From Rhodococcus jostii RHA1 (GTDB taxonomy: Bacteria; Actinomycetota; Actinomycetes; Mycobacteriales; Mycobacteriaceae): DNA of 64,000 nucleotides. Positions 53,462 through 62,686 of this stretch are shown here, one piece after another (positions within the stretch are counted from its first letter, which is position 1; each line of letters starts with the position of its first letter). A model generated the notes under the pieces. It worked only from the letters and a program-made list of their open reading frames with translations, was not told the DNA's origin and made no database searches. Where the stretch lies: the NCBI RefSeq assembly GCF_000014565.1, contig NC_008268.1:434001-498000 (forward strand), written 5' to 3'. A program made the translations under genes and the position numbers.

Positions 53462-55086
53462 CGGACGGCCGCGCCCGCGACGACAGCCGCCTCCCCGGCG
53501 TCGACGATCTTGATGCGGGGCCTGCCCGCCTCCCGCCCTCGCTCGCGCTCGAAGCGGTCGATCGCGCGCCAGTCAGCACCGCCGAGCGCGTCGGGTCGGC
53601 GTTCGCGCACCAGCGCCGCCAGGTCCGCGGAACCCGCAGTCGGTGCGGCGAGCAGACCCGCACGGTGATCGTCGAGCAGGGCCTCGACGGTCTCCGCCGC
53701 GCAGTAGCGATTGGTGCCGATCACCCCGGTCGCGCCGCGCTTGATCCAGCCCGCCACGTAATGGCCGGCCACGGCCTGCCCCGTGTCCGGCAGGGTGACC
53801 CGGCCCGACACGTTGGCGACGGTTCCGGCGGCCTCGTCGAACGGGAGGCCAGCGATGGGCAGCCCGCGGTAGCCGACCGCCCGGAGGACCAGCCCGCACT
53901 CGATCCGGTCCGCGGTGCCTGTGTCGGTGCCGGTCACGATCAGTCCGGCGGTACGCTCGTCACCCGTCACCTCCTGCGGGGTGGTGCCGAAGCGAAGCAC
54001 GATGCGCTTGTTCCCCGGCGTCGGCTCCCGCCGGGAGTAGTCGGCCAGGATCCGCAGCTTGGTCGGCGCGTCCGGACCTGTCGGAACCGGGCCGTCGACG
54101 AGGACGTCGATCCCGGGCAGCGAGCCGAGCGCGAGCAGTTCCGGGGTGGTGCAGGCCGCGTGCTCGGGTCCCCGTCGGCCGAGCACCACCACCTCCTCGA
54201 TCCGGCTGTCGGACAGTGCGGTCAGGGCGTGATCGGCGATATCGGTGCGGCGCAGGGTCTCCACGTCGGAGACGAGGATACGGGCGACGTCGAGCGCGAC
54301 GTTCCCGTTGCCGACCACGACGGCGCGGGACGCGGTGAGGTCGAAGACGCGATCGGCGTGATCGGGGTGACCGTTATACCAGGCGACGAACTCCCTGGCG
54401 GCGTGGCTGCCCGGTAGGTCCTCGCCGGGAATGCCGAGGCGCCGGTCACCCGCTGCGCCGGACGCGTGGATCACCGCGTGGTGGTGGGCCAGCACCTCGT
54501 CGATCGTCACATCCTTCCCGACCTCGACGCCGAGATGGAACGTGAAGCCGTCACGACGCGCGGTGCGGTCGAAGACCCGGTCCACCGTCTTCGTGTGCCA
54601 GTGGTCGGGCGCGACGCCGAACCGCACGAGTCCGCCGGCCACGGGCAGTCGTTCGAACATGGTGACCTCGGCGGCGATGTCGCGCCGGGCCAGCAGCTCC
54701 TCGGCGGCGTAGAACGCGGACGGTCCGGATCCGACGATCGCCACTCGCATCACCGGGGGGTCGGCGACGTCGGCGGTCGCGAGGGCGAGCGGAAGCGGCT
54801 GCACATGCGCGCCTGGCGCAATGCTGCGTGGATTGCGCTGGAAGTACTCGGCATTGATTTCCCGGTACCGGTCGATGTCGGGGGCGGGTGCGTCGCCGGG
54901 GACGATCGCGTCCACGGGGCACACGTCGGCGCAGGCGCCGCAGTCGATGCAGGCGCCCGGGTCGATGTACAGCATCTCGGTGCGCTGGTACTCCCGCTCC
55001 GCGGGGGTCGGGTGGATGCAGTCGACCGGGCAGACCGCAACACAGGTCGCGTCGTTACAGCAGTTCTGGGTGACCACGTACGCCAT
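53458..55086 (-). CDS. Ferredoxin-fused ferredoxin-NADP+ reductase (FprB-like)
   Basis: This protein of 542 residues is paralogous to the one at 44913. The N-terminal ferredoxin has NCCNDATCVAVCPVDC and ACIDCGACADVCPVDA, followed by the FAD motif VAIVGSGPSAFYAAEEL and the NADP motif AVVVGNGNVALDVARIL. It overlaps molybdoenzyme 2 by one base (TGATG) and molybdoenzyme 1 by ATGA, so it is made together with them. The obvious inference is that it exchanges electrons between NADP(H) and one or more of the three molybdoenzymes. Confidence 0.92.
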   Translation of the reverse strand: MAYVVTQNCCNDATCVAVCPVDCIHPTPAEREYQRTEMLYIDPGACIDCGACADVCPVDAIVPGDAPAPDIDRYREINAEYFQRNPRSIAPGAHVQPLPLALATADVADPPVMRVAIVGSGPSAFYAAEELLARRDIAAEVTMFERLPVAGGLVRFGVAPDHWHTKTVDRVFDRTARRDGFTFHLGVEVGKDVTIDEVLAHHHAVIHASGAAGDRRLGIPGEDLPGSHAAREFVAWYNGHPDHADRVFDLTASRAVVVGNGNVALDVARILVSDVETLRRTDIADHALTALSDSRIEEVVVLGRRGPEHAACTTPELLALGSLPGIDVLVDGPVPTGPDAPTKLRILADYSRREPTPGNKRIVLRFGTTPQEVTGDERTAGLIVTGTDTGTADRIECGLVLRAVGYRGLPIAGLPFDEAAGTVANVSGRVTLPDTGQAVAGHYVAGWIKRGATGVIGTNRYCAAETVEALLDDHRAGLLAAPTAGSADLAALVRERRPDALGGADWRAIDRFERERGREAGRPRIKIVDAGEAAVVAGAAVR

Positions 55087-57323
55087 CAGGGATGCTCCTC
55101 GCTCGTGCGCGTCACCGTGACCGGGACGCCGTTGAAGATCGGGGACGCCGTCAGCGCCTCGAGGTCAGTGGTGTCGTCCACCAGGGCGTTGTAGTTGCTC
55201 CCCGGGACCGAGGCCGACCGGGACGTCCGCAGGCCCGGCCCGTCGTGGCCCCACCCGTGAGGCATGCTCACCACACCGGGGCGCAGCGTGTCGTCGATCC
55301 GCAGTTCGGCCGTCACGGTGGTGACCTTGGACGTGACCGCGACCCGGTCGCCGTTCACCAGACCCTGCTCGGCCGCGTCGGGTGGGCTGATCAACAGCGC
55401 GCACTGGCCGCCGTCCGTCTGCGGCAGCGCGTTGTGCAGCCAAGAGTTCATGCCGCGACGCTGACGCCGGTTGATCAGCAGCAGATCCGGTGCTGCCCTC
55501 GTGACGCTCGCTCGCAGCCGCGGCAGATCGGAGACGATCATGTCCGGCATCAGGTCGATCCGCCCATCCGGTGTGCGCAGCACCTCCGGGACACGCGGCG
55601 CCAGCGGCCCGTAGTCGATGCCGTCCGGGTTGTCCTCCAGCAGTGCGAGAGTCAGCCCGTCCGGGTCGAGCCCGAACCGGTCGCCGTAGGGTCCGCTGCG
55701 CAAACGCAGGTCCAGCAAGCGCTGCGGGCCTCGACGGCCGGCCACGGCGTCCATAGCCCGTCCCGATTCGCAGCCGACGAGTTTCGCGGCGCGGCGGGCC
55801 GCGACGGCGGCCACCTCGTCGTCCATCTCGCCGACCGGACGGTCCGGCGTTCCCTTCGCGATCGCGGCCAGCCGCAGCAGGATCTGCCACTCCGCCATCT
55901 CGCCGTCGGCGAGGTCCAGCAGGGGTGGGGTGTAGCGGGCGACGTTCCGAATCTGGAAGTGCGCGAGCGTGACGTCGTGGTGGCCTCGGGTCGTCACCGG
56001 TGGTGGGGGCAGAATCACGTCGGCGTGGCGGGTGGTCTCGTTGAGATAGCAGTCCACCGACACCATGAACTCGAGCGCACCGAGCGCGTCCTCGATCGCG
56101 CCGCTGTTGGGCAGGGACCGGGCCGGGTTCCCGGCGAGGGTGATCAGCGCCCGAGTGCGGCCCGGCCCGGGCGTGAGGATCTCCTCGGCGAAACATACCG
56201 CGGGCAGCTCCCCCATCGCCTCCGGCAGGCCGCGTACCCGGGACCGCCACCGGTCGAACATCAACTTCGGCGTCCTGGTCACCGGCCAGGTGTTCTGGCC
56301 GCCCGCGGGCGGCAATGCGAACATCGCCCCTCCGGGCCGGTCCAGGTTGCCGGTGACGATCGTGAGCACCTCGACGAGCCAGTTCGCGAGAGTGCCGAAC
56401 TCCTGCATGCAGGTACCGATCCGCGAATGCGCCACCGCCGCAGCTGCTCCCGCGAACCCACGAGCCACTGAGCGGATCACGTCGGCGTCGATCCCGCACG
56501 CCGCGGCGACTGCATCGGGCTCGAATTCCGCCACCATCGCGAGGGCGGCGCCGAGGCCATCCACCACGTCCGGCACCCGGTCGGGTCTGGACAGTCCCTC
56601 GGACGCGATCACGGACAGCACGCCGAGCAGGAACAAGGCGTCGGTGCCGGGGCGGATCGGCACGTGGAGGTCCGCGACCTCGGCGGTGCGGGTGCGCACC
56701 GGGTCCACCACGACGAGGGTGCCGCCCCGCTCGCGCAGCGCCTGCAGCCGGTGGTGCATACCGGGTGCGGTCACGGTACTGCCGTTGGACACCATCGGAT
56801 TCGAGCCGAGGATCAGCAGGTAGTCGGTGCGGTCGAGGTCGGGCAGACTCATCCCCAGCCCGGTGCCGTACAGCAGCATGTGCGCCAGGTTCTTCGGCCA
56901 CGTGTCAACGCTGGCCGGCGAATAAACGTTGCTGGTGCCGACGGCGCCGATCAGCTCGCCGAGGTAGAACGTGGCGTCGAGGTGGTGGGCGGCCGGGTTG
57001 CCGTGGTAGATCGCGCAGCTGCCCGGATCGCCGGTGACGAATTCCGGTAGCCTGCGCCCGATCTCGTCGAACGCCTCGTCCCACGTGGCCTCGCGGAATC
57101 CACCGCCCGCGGTGCGCAGGAGCGGTATCCGGATCCGGTCCGGGTCGCCCTCGATGCGCCCGAGGCCGAGGCCCTTCGCGCAGCTGTGCCCGGCGCTCAT
57201 CACGTCATCGGGATTCGGCGCGACCCGCACGATGTCGCGGCCTTCGAGTTCGACGAGAAGACCGCAGGTCGATTCGCACAGCGGGCAGATGCGATGTCCG
57301 GTTTTCGGTTCGGCGATGGTCAT
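55086..57323 (-). CDS. Molybdopterin oxidoreductase (bis-MGD family), copy 2
   Basis: This bis-MGD-type protein of 745 residues has [4Fe-4S] ligands Cys13, Cys16, Cys20 and Cys48 (CPLCESTC...SCAKG). The presumed Mo-ligand segment is SPASVDTWPK, placing Asp140 at the ligand position. ATG 57323 has GAGGAGGAAG upstream and overlaps the stop of copy 3 as ATGA. An open frame continues 285 codons further upstream, but that part is antisense-like and lies inside copy 3. It is paralogous to copies 1 and 3, but the three differ enough to have separate substrates or roles. Confidence 0.9.
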   Translation of the reverse strand: MTIAEPKTGHRICPLCESTCGLLVELEGRDIVRVAPNPDDVMSAGHSCAKGLGLGRIEGDPDRIRIPLLRTAGGGFREATWDEAFDEIGRRLPEFVTGDPGSCAIYHGNPAAHHLDATFYLGELIGAVGTSNVYSPASVDTWPKNLAHMLLYGTGLGMSLPDLDRTDYLLILGSNPMVSNGSTVTAPGMHHRLQALRERGGTLVVVDPVRTRTAEVADLHVPIRPGTDALFLLGVLSVIASEGLSRPDRVPDVVDGLGAALAMVAEFEPDAVAAACGIDADVIRSVARGFAGAAAAVAHSRIGTCMQEFGTLANWLVEVLTIVTGNLDRPGGAMFALPPAGGQNTWPVTRTPKLMFDRWRSRVRGLPEAMGELPAVCFAEEILTPGPGRTRALITLAGNPARSLPNSGAIEDALGALEFMVSVDCYLNETTRHADVILPPPPVTTRGHHDVTLAHFQIRNVARYTPPLLDLADGEMAEWQILLRLAAIAKGTPDRPVGEMDDEVAAVAARRAAKLVGCESGRAMDAVAGRRGPQRLLDLRLRSGPYGDRFGLDPDGLTLALLEDNPDGIDYGPLAPRVPEVLRTPDGRIDLMPDMIVSDLPRLRASVTRAAPDLLLINRRQRRGMNSWLHNALPQTDGGQCALLISPPDAAEQGLVNGDRVAVTSKVTTVTAELRIDDTLRPGVVSMPHGWGHDGPGLRTSRSASVPGSNYNALVDDTTDLEALTASPIFNGVPVTVTRTSEEHP

Positions 57324-59452
57324 GAGACTTCCTCCTCGGGTGCGACCGGCCCGACCGCGACGGGCACGGCGGTCATGATCGGCATCGCGTTGATCGCCTG
57401 CACTCCGGCACCGGTTCCGGTCAGCGCGTTCACGTTCACCCCGGCGTCGTCCCGCGGGTCGACGCTGCCGAAGCAGTGCGTCATCGACACGGTGCCGCGG
57501 GCGAGGGTGCGGTCCGCCCGCGCGGTCGCGCGCAGGCGTCCGGCCGCCGAGCGCACGGTCACTACCTGTCCGTCTGTGATCCCGAGTGCGGTCAGGTCGT
57601 CCGGGTGCAGACTTGCCGGGTTGGTGCCGCCCGGAACGAGCCCCGGAACGCGGGTGCCGGTGGAGTTCACGGCCTCGCGTATCCGGCGGACCGTGAGGAG
57701 TAGCGGAAACTGTTCTGTGACAACTCGGTCGGTCAGCGCCGCGACAAGTTCTGCGCGCACGTCGGCGGGCAACAACCTCAGGCGGTGCCCGGCACCGTCC
57801 TCCGTCGCCGGTCCCACCACTGCGCCACTTGCCCCGGCGAGGTGTCCGTGCGGGGCGGTGACCACGTCGGCGAACGGGACGCGTCCCCGTTCGGCCATCA
57901 TCGCCAGCATCTGCCCGGAGGTCGGCGGCGCGTCGGGATCGAGTATGCGGCCGGCGAACTTCACCGGCTGCCCCGAGGCGGCGGCGAGGTCGAGGAAGAA
58001 CCGCCAGTCGTCGACGACACCGGGCGGCGCCGGCAGCACAGCGGGGGTGAACTGCGCGAAGGGGCGGGGGAAGAACGGTTCCATTATCGCGGTGTGGTCG
58101 GCGCGTTCGTACATCGTGGTCGGCGCGATCACGTAGTGCGCGAGCCGTGCGGTGTCCGACATGCGCGGGTCTATGCACACGAGCAGGTCCAGTGATCGCA
58201 ATGCGCGCAACGCTTTCGCTCGGTCGGGGAGAGCCGCGGCCGGGTTGCCGCCGGACACGATCAGCGCCCGCACCCGGTCGGGGCCGGGTTCGAGGATTTC
58301 GTCGGCGAGGATGCCGGACGGCAGCTCACCGCGCATCGCCCGCACTCCACCGATGCGGCTGCGGAAACCGTGCTCGTAGGCCCGGGCGGGCGGGGCGACC
58401 TCCGCGCGGGCGGGCGCGTGCCGGGTCAGGACGGCGCGGTCGTCGGCCCGCTCCCCCTCGCGCAGGTACCGGCCGCACACCACGTTAAGGGCGGCGAGGA
58501 GGTGTTCCGCGAGGTTCGAGTGCGGGCCCATGCACAGCCCCGTCCCGCTCGTTGCCATCCCCCGGCTCCCGCCCGCGAATACCTGGGCCGCGGCACGGAC
58601 CCGGTCGGCGGGGACGCCGCAGATCCGGTGTACGACCGTGGGAGTCACGTCGGCTACGGCGTCGGCGAGTCCCGGGAGGTCGGCGGTGTACCGGCGACAG
58701 AAGTCGGTGTCGTGGAGCTGTTCGGTGAGGACGACGTGGAGGAGGCCGGCGAACAGGACGGCGTCCGTTCCCGGCCGGGGCGCCAGGTGCACGTCCGCCA
58801 GGGCCGCGGTTTCGGTGTGTCGTGGGTCGACGACGATCAGCCGCAGTCCCCGTTCCCGGGCGGCCCGCAGGGTGACGGACGGGTTCTGCACCACCGCGCC
58901 GTCCCCGTCGCCGCCGTTGGCGGACACGACCGGGTTGGTACCGGCCAGCAACCACACGTCGGCGTCCTCGAAGCGTTGCCGGCCGCCGAGGTAGGTTCCC
59001 ATCCGTTCGGCGACCACCCACTTCGCGGACTGGTCGATGGTCATCGTGGAGAACAGCTTGTGTGAGCCGGTACCCCGGAACCAGGCCCGGGCCATCGGCG
59101 GGGTGAGGGCGGCGAAGTTCTGCTGCGTTCCCATGAACAGTGCGACCGCATCCGGTCCGTGGCGGTCCACAATGGTGCGCAGCCGGTCTGCGATGTCGGC
59201 GGTCGCCCGCGCCACCGGCACCGGCTCGTGCGTGCCGGCGCCGGTGCGGCGCATCGAGGTGGTCAGCCGGTCCGGGCCGTGGACCAGATCGCCGCCGCGG
59301 CGTCCCTTGGGGCAGGTGTACCCACCGGAGATCGGGTGCTGCGCGTCTCCGAGGACCCGTGTGATCCGCCCGTCCTCGACGTCGAGCAGGACTCCGCACG
59401 AGGAGGCACACAGCCTGCAGAACGAGGTACGCCGGGACGTGACGGGTGGCAT
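57320..59452 (-). CDS. Molybdopterin oxidoreductase (bis-MGD family), copy 3
   Basis: This bis-MGD-type protein of 710 residues has [4Fe-4S] ligands Cys12, Cys15, Cys19 and Cys47 (CRLCASSC...TCPKG). The presumed Mo-ligand segment is STMTIDQSAK, placing Asp140 there. I chose ATG 59452, four bases after the transporter stop; GAGGCG is upstream at a long distance. It is the first of three molybdoenzyme genes read in order 3-2-FprB-1. The fold is COG0243-like and the reaction is unknown. Confidence 0.9.
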   Translation of the reverse strand: MPPVTSRRTSFCRLCASSCGVLLDVEDGRITRVLGDAQHPISGGYTCPKGRRGGDLVHGPDRLTTSMRRTGAGTHEPVPVARATADIADRLRTIVDRHGPDAVALFMGTQQNFAALTPPMARAWFRGTGSHKLFSTMTIDQSAKWVVAERMGTYLGGRQRFEDADVWLLAGTNPVVSANGGDGDGAVVQNPSVTLRAARERGLRLIVVDPRHTETAALADVHLAPRPGTDAVLFAGLLHVVLTEQLHDTDFCRRYTADLPGLADAVADVTPTVVHRICGVPADRVRAAAQVFAGGSRGMATSGTGLCMGPHSNLAEHLLAALNVVCGRYLREGERADDRAVLTRHAPARAEVAPPARAYEHGFRSRIGGVRAMRGELPSGILADEILEPGPDRVRALIVSGGNPAAALPDRAKALRALRSLDLLVCIDPRMSDTARLAHYVIAPTTMYERADHTAIMEPFFPRPFAQFTPAVLPAPPGVVDDWRFFLDLAAASGQPVKFAGRILDPDAPPTSGQMLAMMAERGRVPFADVVTAPHGHLAGASGAVVGPATEDGAGHRLRLLPADVRAELVAALTDRVVTEQFPLLLTVRRIREAVNSTGTRVPGLVPGGTNPASLHPDDLTALGITDGQVVTVRSAAGRLRATARADRTLARGTVSMTHCFGSVDPRDDAGVNVNALTGTGAGVQAINAMPIMTAVPVAVGPVAPEEEVS

Positions 59453-59456
59453 CGGT

Positions 59457-60863
59457 TCAGTGCGCCTCGGCCGGTGCGGCCGCCGGTTCCGCGACCCCCG
59501 CCCCGGTGCGTCCGCGCACACGTTCTCGGACGAACAACCCGCCGAGGGTGAGGACGGCGATGGCGGTGGGCACGATCATGAGCAGGAAGATGGTGCGGGC
59601 GTCCATTCCGGCCGCAATCAGGGCGGCGCCGAGAGTAGGCCCGGCAATCGATCCGATGCGCCCGACCCCCATGGCCCAGCCGATCCCGGTCGAGCGTGCC
59701 GCCACCGGATAGATCGACGCGGCGATCGCGATGATGCCTGCCGAACTTCCCGACATTCCGAATCCGACGATGCAGATCGTGATGAGCAGCAGGGTGGAGT
59801 TCGCCAGGAACATCGCGACGGCGCCGATGAACAGTGCCCCGAGCGTGTATCCGGCCATCACCACCGCGTAGGCGGCGTCCGAGCCCCGGGACCGCGCCCA
59901 TGCGGTGCCGACCCGGTCGGTGATCCACCCGATGGACAGCGCGCCCGCCATACCGCCGAGGTTGAACAGCGCCGCGGCGAGGATCGCATTGGACGCGCTC
60001 TGCCCGGCCTGGCTGAACAGCGACGGCATCCACCCGAACAGGAAGTAGATCACGAGGAAGTTGATGACGAACACCACCCACAGCAGGATCGTGTCCAGTG
60101 CCCGGCCACCGGCGAAGAGTTCCCGAATCGGCGACCGGGTGGCCACCACGGCGTCCACGGTGAACGTCACCGAACCGTTGATGCCGGCCTGCGGGGCGAT
60201 CGCCGAGAGGATCTTCGCGGCGCCGGCGTGATCACCGCGGGCCGCGAGGAACTTGCCCGACTCCGGCAGCCCGGCCCACGCCAGCGCCGCCACGATCAGT
60301 GGGAGAACGCCGCCGGCCACGAAGATCGACTGCCACCCGTACGCCGGAATCAGTTGAGCGGCAGCGAGTCCGCCGAGGAATCCCCCGAGGGACATGCCGG
60401 CAACGACGATGGTGACCATGGTGGAGCGGCTGCGTGCGGGACTGTACTCGCTGGTCAGTGCGATCAGGTTCGGGGTGACGCCACCGAGCCCGATGCCGGC
60501 GAGGATGCGCAGCACGATCAGCACACCCATCGACGGCGCGAAGGCAGACGCGAGCGTGAATGCCGAGAACAACACGGTGCACAGCAGGATCACCCGGCGC
60601 CGGCCCCACCGGTCGGCGATCGGACCGAACAGCAGGCTGCCCACGACCATCGCGCCGCTGCTGAGCGCCAGCAGCAGTCCGAACGAGGCCTTGGACAGGC
60701 CCCAGTCCTCGGACAGTGCGGGAATCGCGAATCCGATCAGCTGGGCGTCCATGCCGTCGAGGATCGCGAGCGCCAGGCACAGTGCGATGGCACGCTTCTG
60801 GAGGGCCGACACCGGTGCGGTGTCGATGAGTTGGGAGATGTCGACTTCACGAATGGGGGCCAC
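59457..60863 (-). CDS. MFS transporter, aromatic-acid/proton symporter type
   Basis: This 12-helix transporter of 468 residues has the AAHS signature ILDGMDAQLIGFAIP in helix 1 and FGPIADRWGRRRV in the first loop. It probably imports a carboxylic acid. The start is GTG with GAGAGG upstream. It lies between the acyl-CoA ligase (88 bp gap) and the first molybdoenzyme (4 bp gap), so import, CoA activation and molybdoenzyme reactions are encoded in one transcript. Confidence 0.9.
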   Translation of the reverse strand: MAPIREVDISQLIDTAPVSALQKRAIALCLALAILDGMDAQLIGFAIPALSEDWGLSKASFGLLLALSSGAMVVGSLLFGPIADRWGRRRVILLCTVLFSAFTLASAFAPSMGVLIVLRILAGIGLGGVTPNLIALTSEYSPARSRSTMVTIVVAGMSLGGFLGGLAAAQLIPAYGWQSIFVAGGVLPLIVAALAWAGLPESGKFLAARGDHAGAAKILSAIAPQAGINGSVTFTVDAVVATRSPIRELFAGGRALDTILLWVVFVINFLVIYFLFGWMPSLFSQAGQSASNAILAAALFNLGGMAGALSIGWITDRVGTAWARSRGSDAAYAVVMAGYTLGALFIGAVAMFLANSTLLLITICIVGFGMSGSSAGIIAIAASIYPVAARSTGIGWAMGVGRIGSIAGPTLGAALIAAGMDARTIFLLMIVPTAIAVLTLGGLFVRERVRGRTGAGVAEPAAAPAEAH

Positions 60864-60951
60864 GACGTGTATTCCTCTCGGATGGGGGAACCGCGGGGGA
60901 TGAAGCCTCGAGCTGGATGGGCAAGCCGACGGCGTGCCTCGGAGACATGCT

Positions 60952-62493
60952 TCAGACCGGTGTGACGGTGCCGTCGACCGCGAGTGCGTCGGCGGGAACC
61001 TCGGGGAAACGTTGACGCAGCGACGGTTTGGCGAGCTTGCCGGAGAACGTGCGCGGCAGCGGCTCGCCGAGGGCGACGGCGTGCTTGGGACGCTTGAACT
61101 TCGCCAGGTTCTCGCCGGCGACCTCGGCGATGTCGGCGACGATGTCGGCGGCGGGACGCTCGCTGTGGAACACCACCATCGGCACCTCGCCCCACCGGTC
61201 GTCCTTGACGCCGATGACGGCGAGATCGACCAGCCCGTCGATGCCGTGCAGCGCCTTCTCGATCTCGGCGGGGTAGACGTTGAGGCCGCCGGAGATCAGC
61301 ATGTCCTTGCTGCGATCGACGATCTTGAGGAATCCGCCGTCGTCCTGCATGCCGAGGTCGCCGGTGCGCAGCCACCCGTCGCCGACGGTCGCCGCGGTGG
61401 CCTCGGGCTTGTTCCAGTACTCCCGCAGCACGTGCTCGCCCCGGACCAGGATCTCGCCGACCTCTCCGGCCGGGGTGTCGACTCCCGGTTCACCGATCCG
61501 GATGTGGGTGCCGACCAGCGGTAGCCCGGCGAAGCCGGGCCGCGACACGGCGTCCTCGTAGGCGAGGGTCGAGACCATGCCCGACGCCTCGGTCAGGCCG
61601 TAGCACTGGGTGAGCGGGATGCCGTGTGAACGGTAGAAGTCGAGCAGGTCCAGGCTGACCGGCGCGCCACCCGTGCCGGCGAAGGTGAACTTCGCGAGCT
61701 TGCGGGTGCCGAAGTCGGGCAGCATCGTCATCCGTTCCCAGATCACCGGGACGGTCGTGGTTGCCGTGATCTGCTCGCGCTCGAACGTGTCGAGGGCGAT
61801 CTCCGGGTCGTACTCGCGCAACAGCACCATCGTCGCGCCGGGCACGACGACGAGCTGCATGAAGATCGACAGGACCGAGCCGGTGTACACCAGCGGAGCT
61901 GAGCACAGTACCCGGTCCCCCTGCGAGAAGCCGAAGGTGATCGACTGCGAGATGCCGGGAGTCATCGCGTTGCGGTGGGTGATCAGCGCGCCCTTCTGCA
62001 CGCCGGTGGTACCCGAGGTGTAGCAGATGAAGCCGGGGTCGTCGGCGGCTATGGCGACGACGGGCGCGGTTCCGGGGTCGATCAACCGCTCGTACGGCGG
62101 GTGGGCACTGCCCCCGATCGCGTAGGTCTCGAACTCCGCCTGTTCGGTGGCGACCTCGAGCAGCGACGCGAAGCCGTCTTCGACGATCACCACGCGCGGC
62201 GCGGAGTCGACCACCATCGGTGCCAGCTCCTTGGCGGTGAGCCGGAAGTTGAGCGGGACGCTGATCGCGCCGAGCTTGAGGGTCGCCAGGATGACGTGCG
62301 CGAGTTCGGGGCGATTGAGCATCATCACGGCAACCCGGTCGCCCTTGCGGACGCCGCGGGCAGCGAGCCCGCGGGCGAGTGCGTCGGTGATCGCGTCGAC
62401 CTCGGCCCAGGTCTGCGATGTGTCCCCGAACACGATCGCCTGCTGCTGCGAACGCGTCTTACCCCAGAACCGGGTCAGGTCCGCGAGATTCAT
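60952..62493 (-). CDS. Acyl-CoA ligase (AMP-forming)
   Basis: This is an ANL-superfamily ligase of 513 residues. The ATP motif ICYTSGTTGVQKGALI is at about 153-168, then YGLTEASG, the hinge VDRSKDMLISGG and the catalytic Lys in TFSGKLAKPS. It belongs to a different branch from the ligases at 3600 and 43263. GAGGAG precedes the ATG. It is the first gene of the transporter-molybdoenzyme operon, with an operator 54 bp upstream. It would activate the imported acid as its CoA ester. Confidence 0.93.
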   Translation of the reverse strand: MNLADLTRFWGKTRSQQQAIVFGDTSQTWAEVDAITDALARGLAARGVRKGDRVAVMMLNRPELAHVILATLKLGAISVPLNFRLTAKELAPMVVDSAPRVVIVEDGFASLLEVATEQAEFETYAIGGSAHPPYERLIDPGTAPVVAIAADDPGFICYTSGTTGVQKGALITHRNAMTPGISQSITFGFSQGDRVLCSAPLVYTGSVLSIFMQLVVVPGATMVLLREYDPEIALDTFEREQITATTTVPVIWERMTMLPDFGTRKLAKFTFAGTGGAPVSLDLLDFYRSHGIPLTQCYGLTEASGMVSTLAYEDAVSRPGFAGLPLVGTHIRIGEPGVDTPAGEVGEILVRGEHVLREYWNKPEATAATVGDGWLRTGDLGMQDDGGFLKIVDRSKDMLISGGLNVYPAEIEKALHGIDGLVDLAVIGVKDDRWGEVPMVVFHSERPAADIVADIAEVAGENLAKFKRPKHAVALGEPLPRTFSGKLAKPSLRQRFPEVPADALAVDGTVTPV

Positions 62494-62546
62494 CTGTGCT
62501 CCTCGTGCTCGTCAGCCGGGTGTGACCACCCTCACTTCATGTGCGG

Positions 62547-62569
62547 TAAACCTAACAGTTATAGGCGAA
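62547..62569. promoter_or_regulatory. 23-bp inverted-repeat operator, copy 13
   Basis: TAAACCTAA, five bases, then ATAGGCGAA. It lies 54 bp upstream of the ligase-transporter-molybdoenzyme operon and brings that operon into the same putative regulon as the oxygenase genes. Confidence 0.62.
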
Positions 62570-62628
62570 TGGCGCAATGCTCGATCCGGAAATTTCGGGC
62601 ACCCCCCAGAACCGGACTGTCGCACGAA

Positions 62629-62666
62629 AACGACACCCACACAATATATTTCGTGTGGGTGTCGTT
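62629..62666 (-). terminator. Intrinsic terminator after the CoA-transferase
   Basis: A perfect 14-bp stem, AACGACACCCACAC paired with its complement, has a 10-base A/T-rich loop. On the minus strand it runs into TTTTCG. It lies 20 bp after the CoA-transferase stop. Confidence 0.9.
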
Positions 62667-62686
62667 CTCCTGTGGGATGCGCCCGG

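Noticed and set aside
51485..53668. Plus-strand open frame opposite molybdoenzyme 1
   Set aside because: Shadow of the minus-strand gene; low-complexity basic translation.
57324..58178. N-terminal extension of molybdoenzyme 2
   Set aside because: The open frame continues upstream, but this part lies inside molybdoenzyme 3 and reads as Arg-rich noise. ATG 57323 has an excellent ribosome binding site and the cluster-binding Cys residues follow at once.
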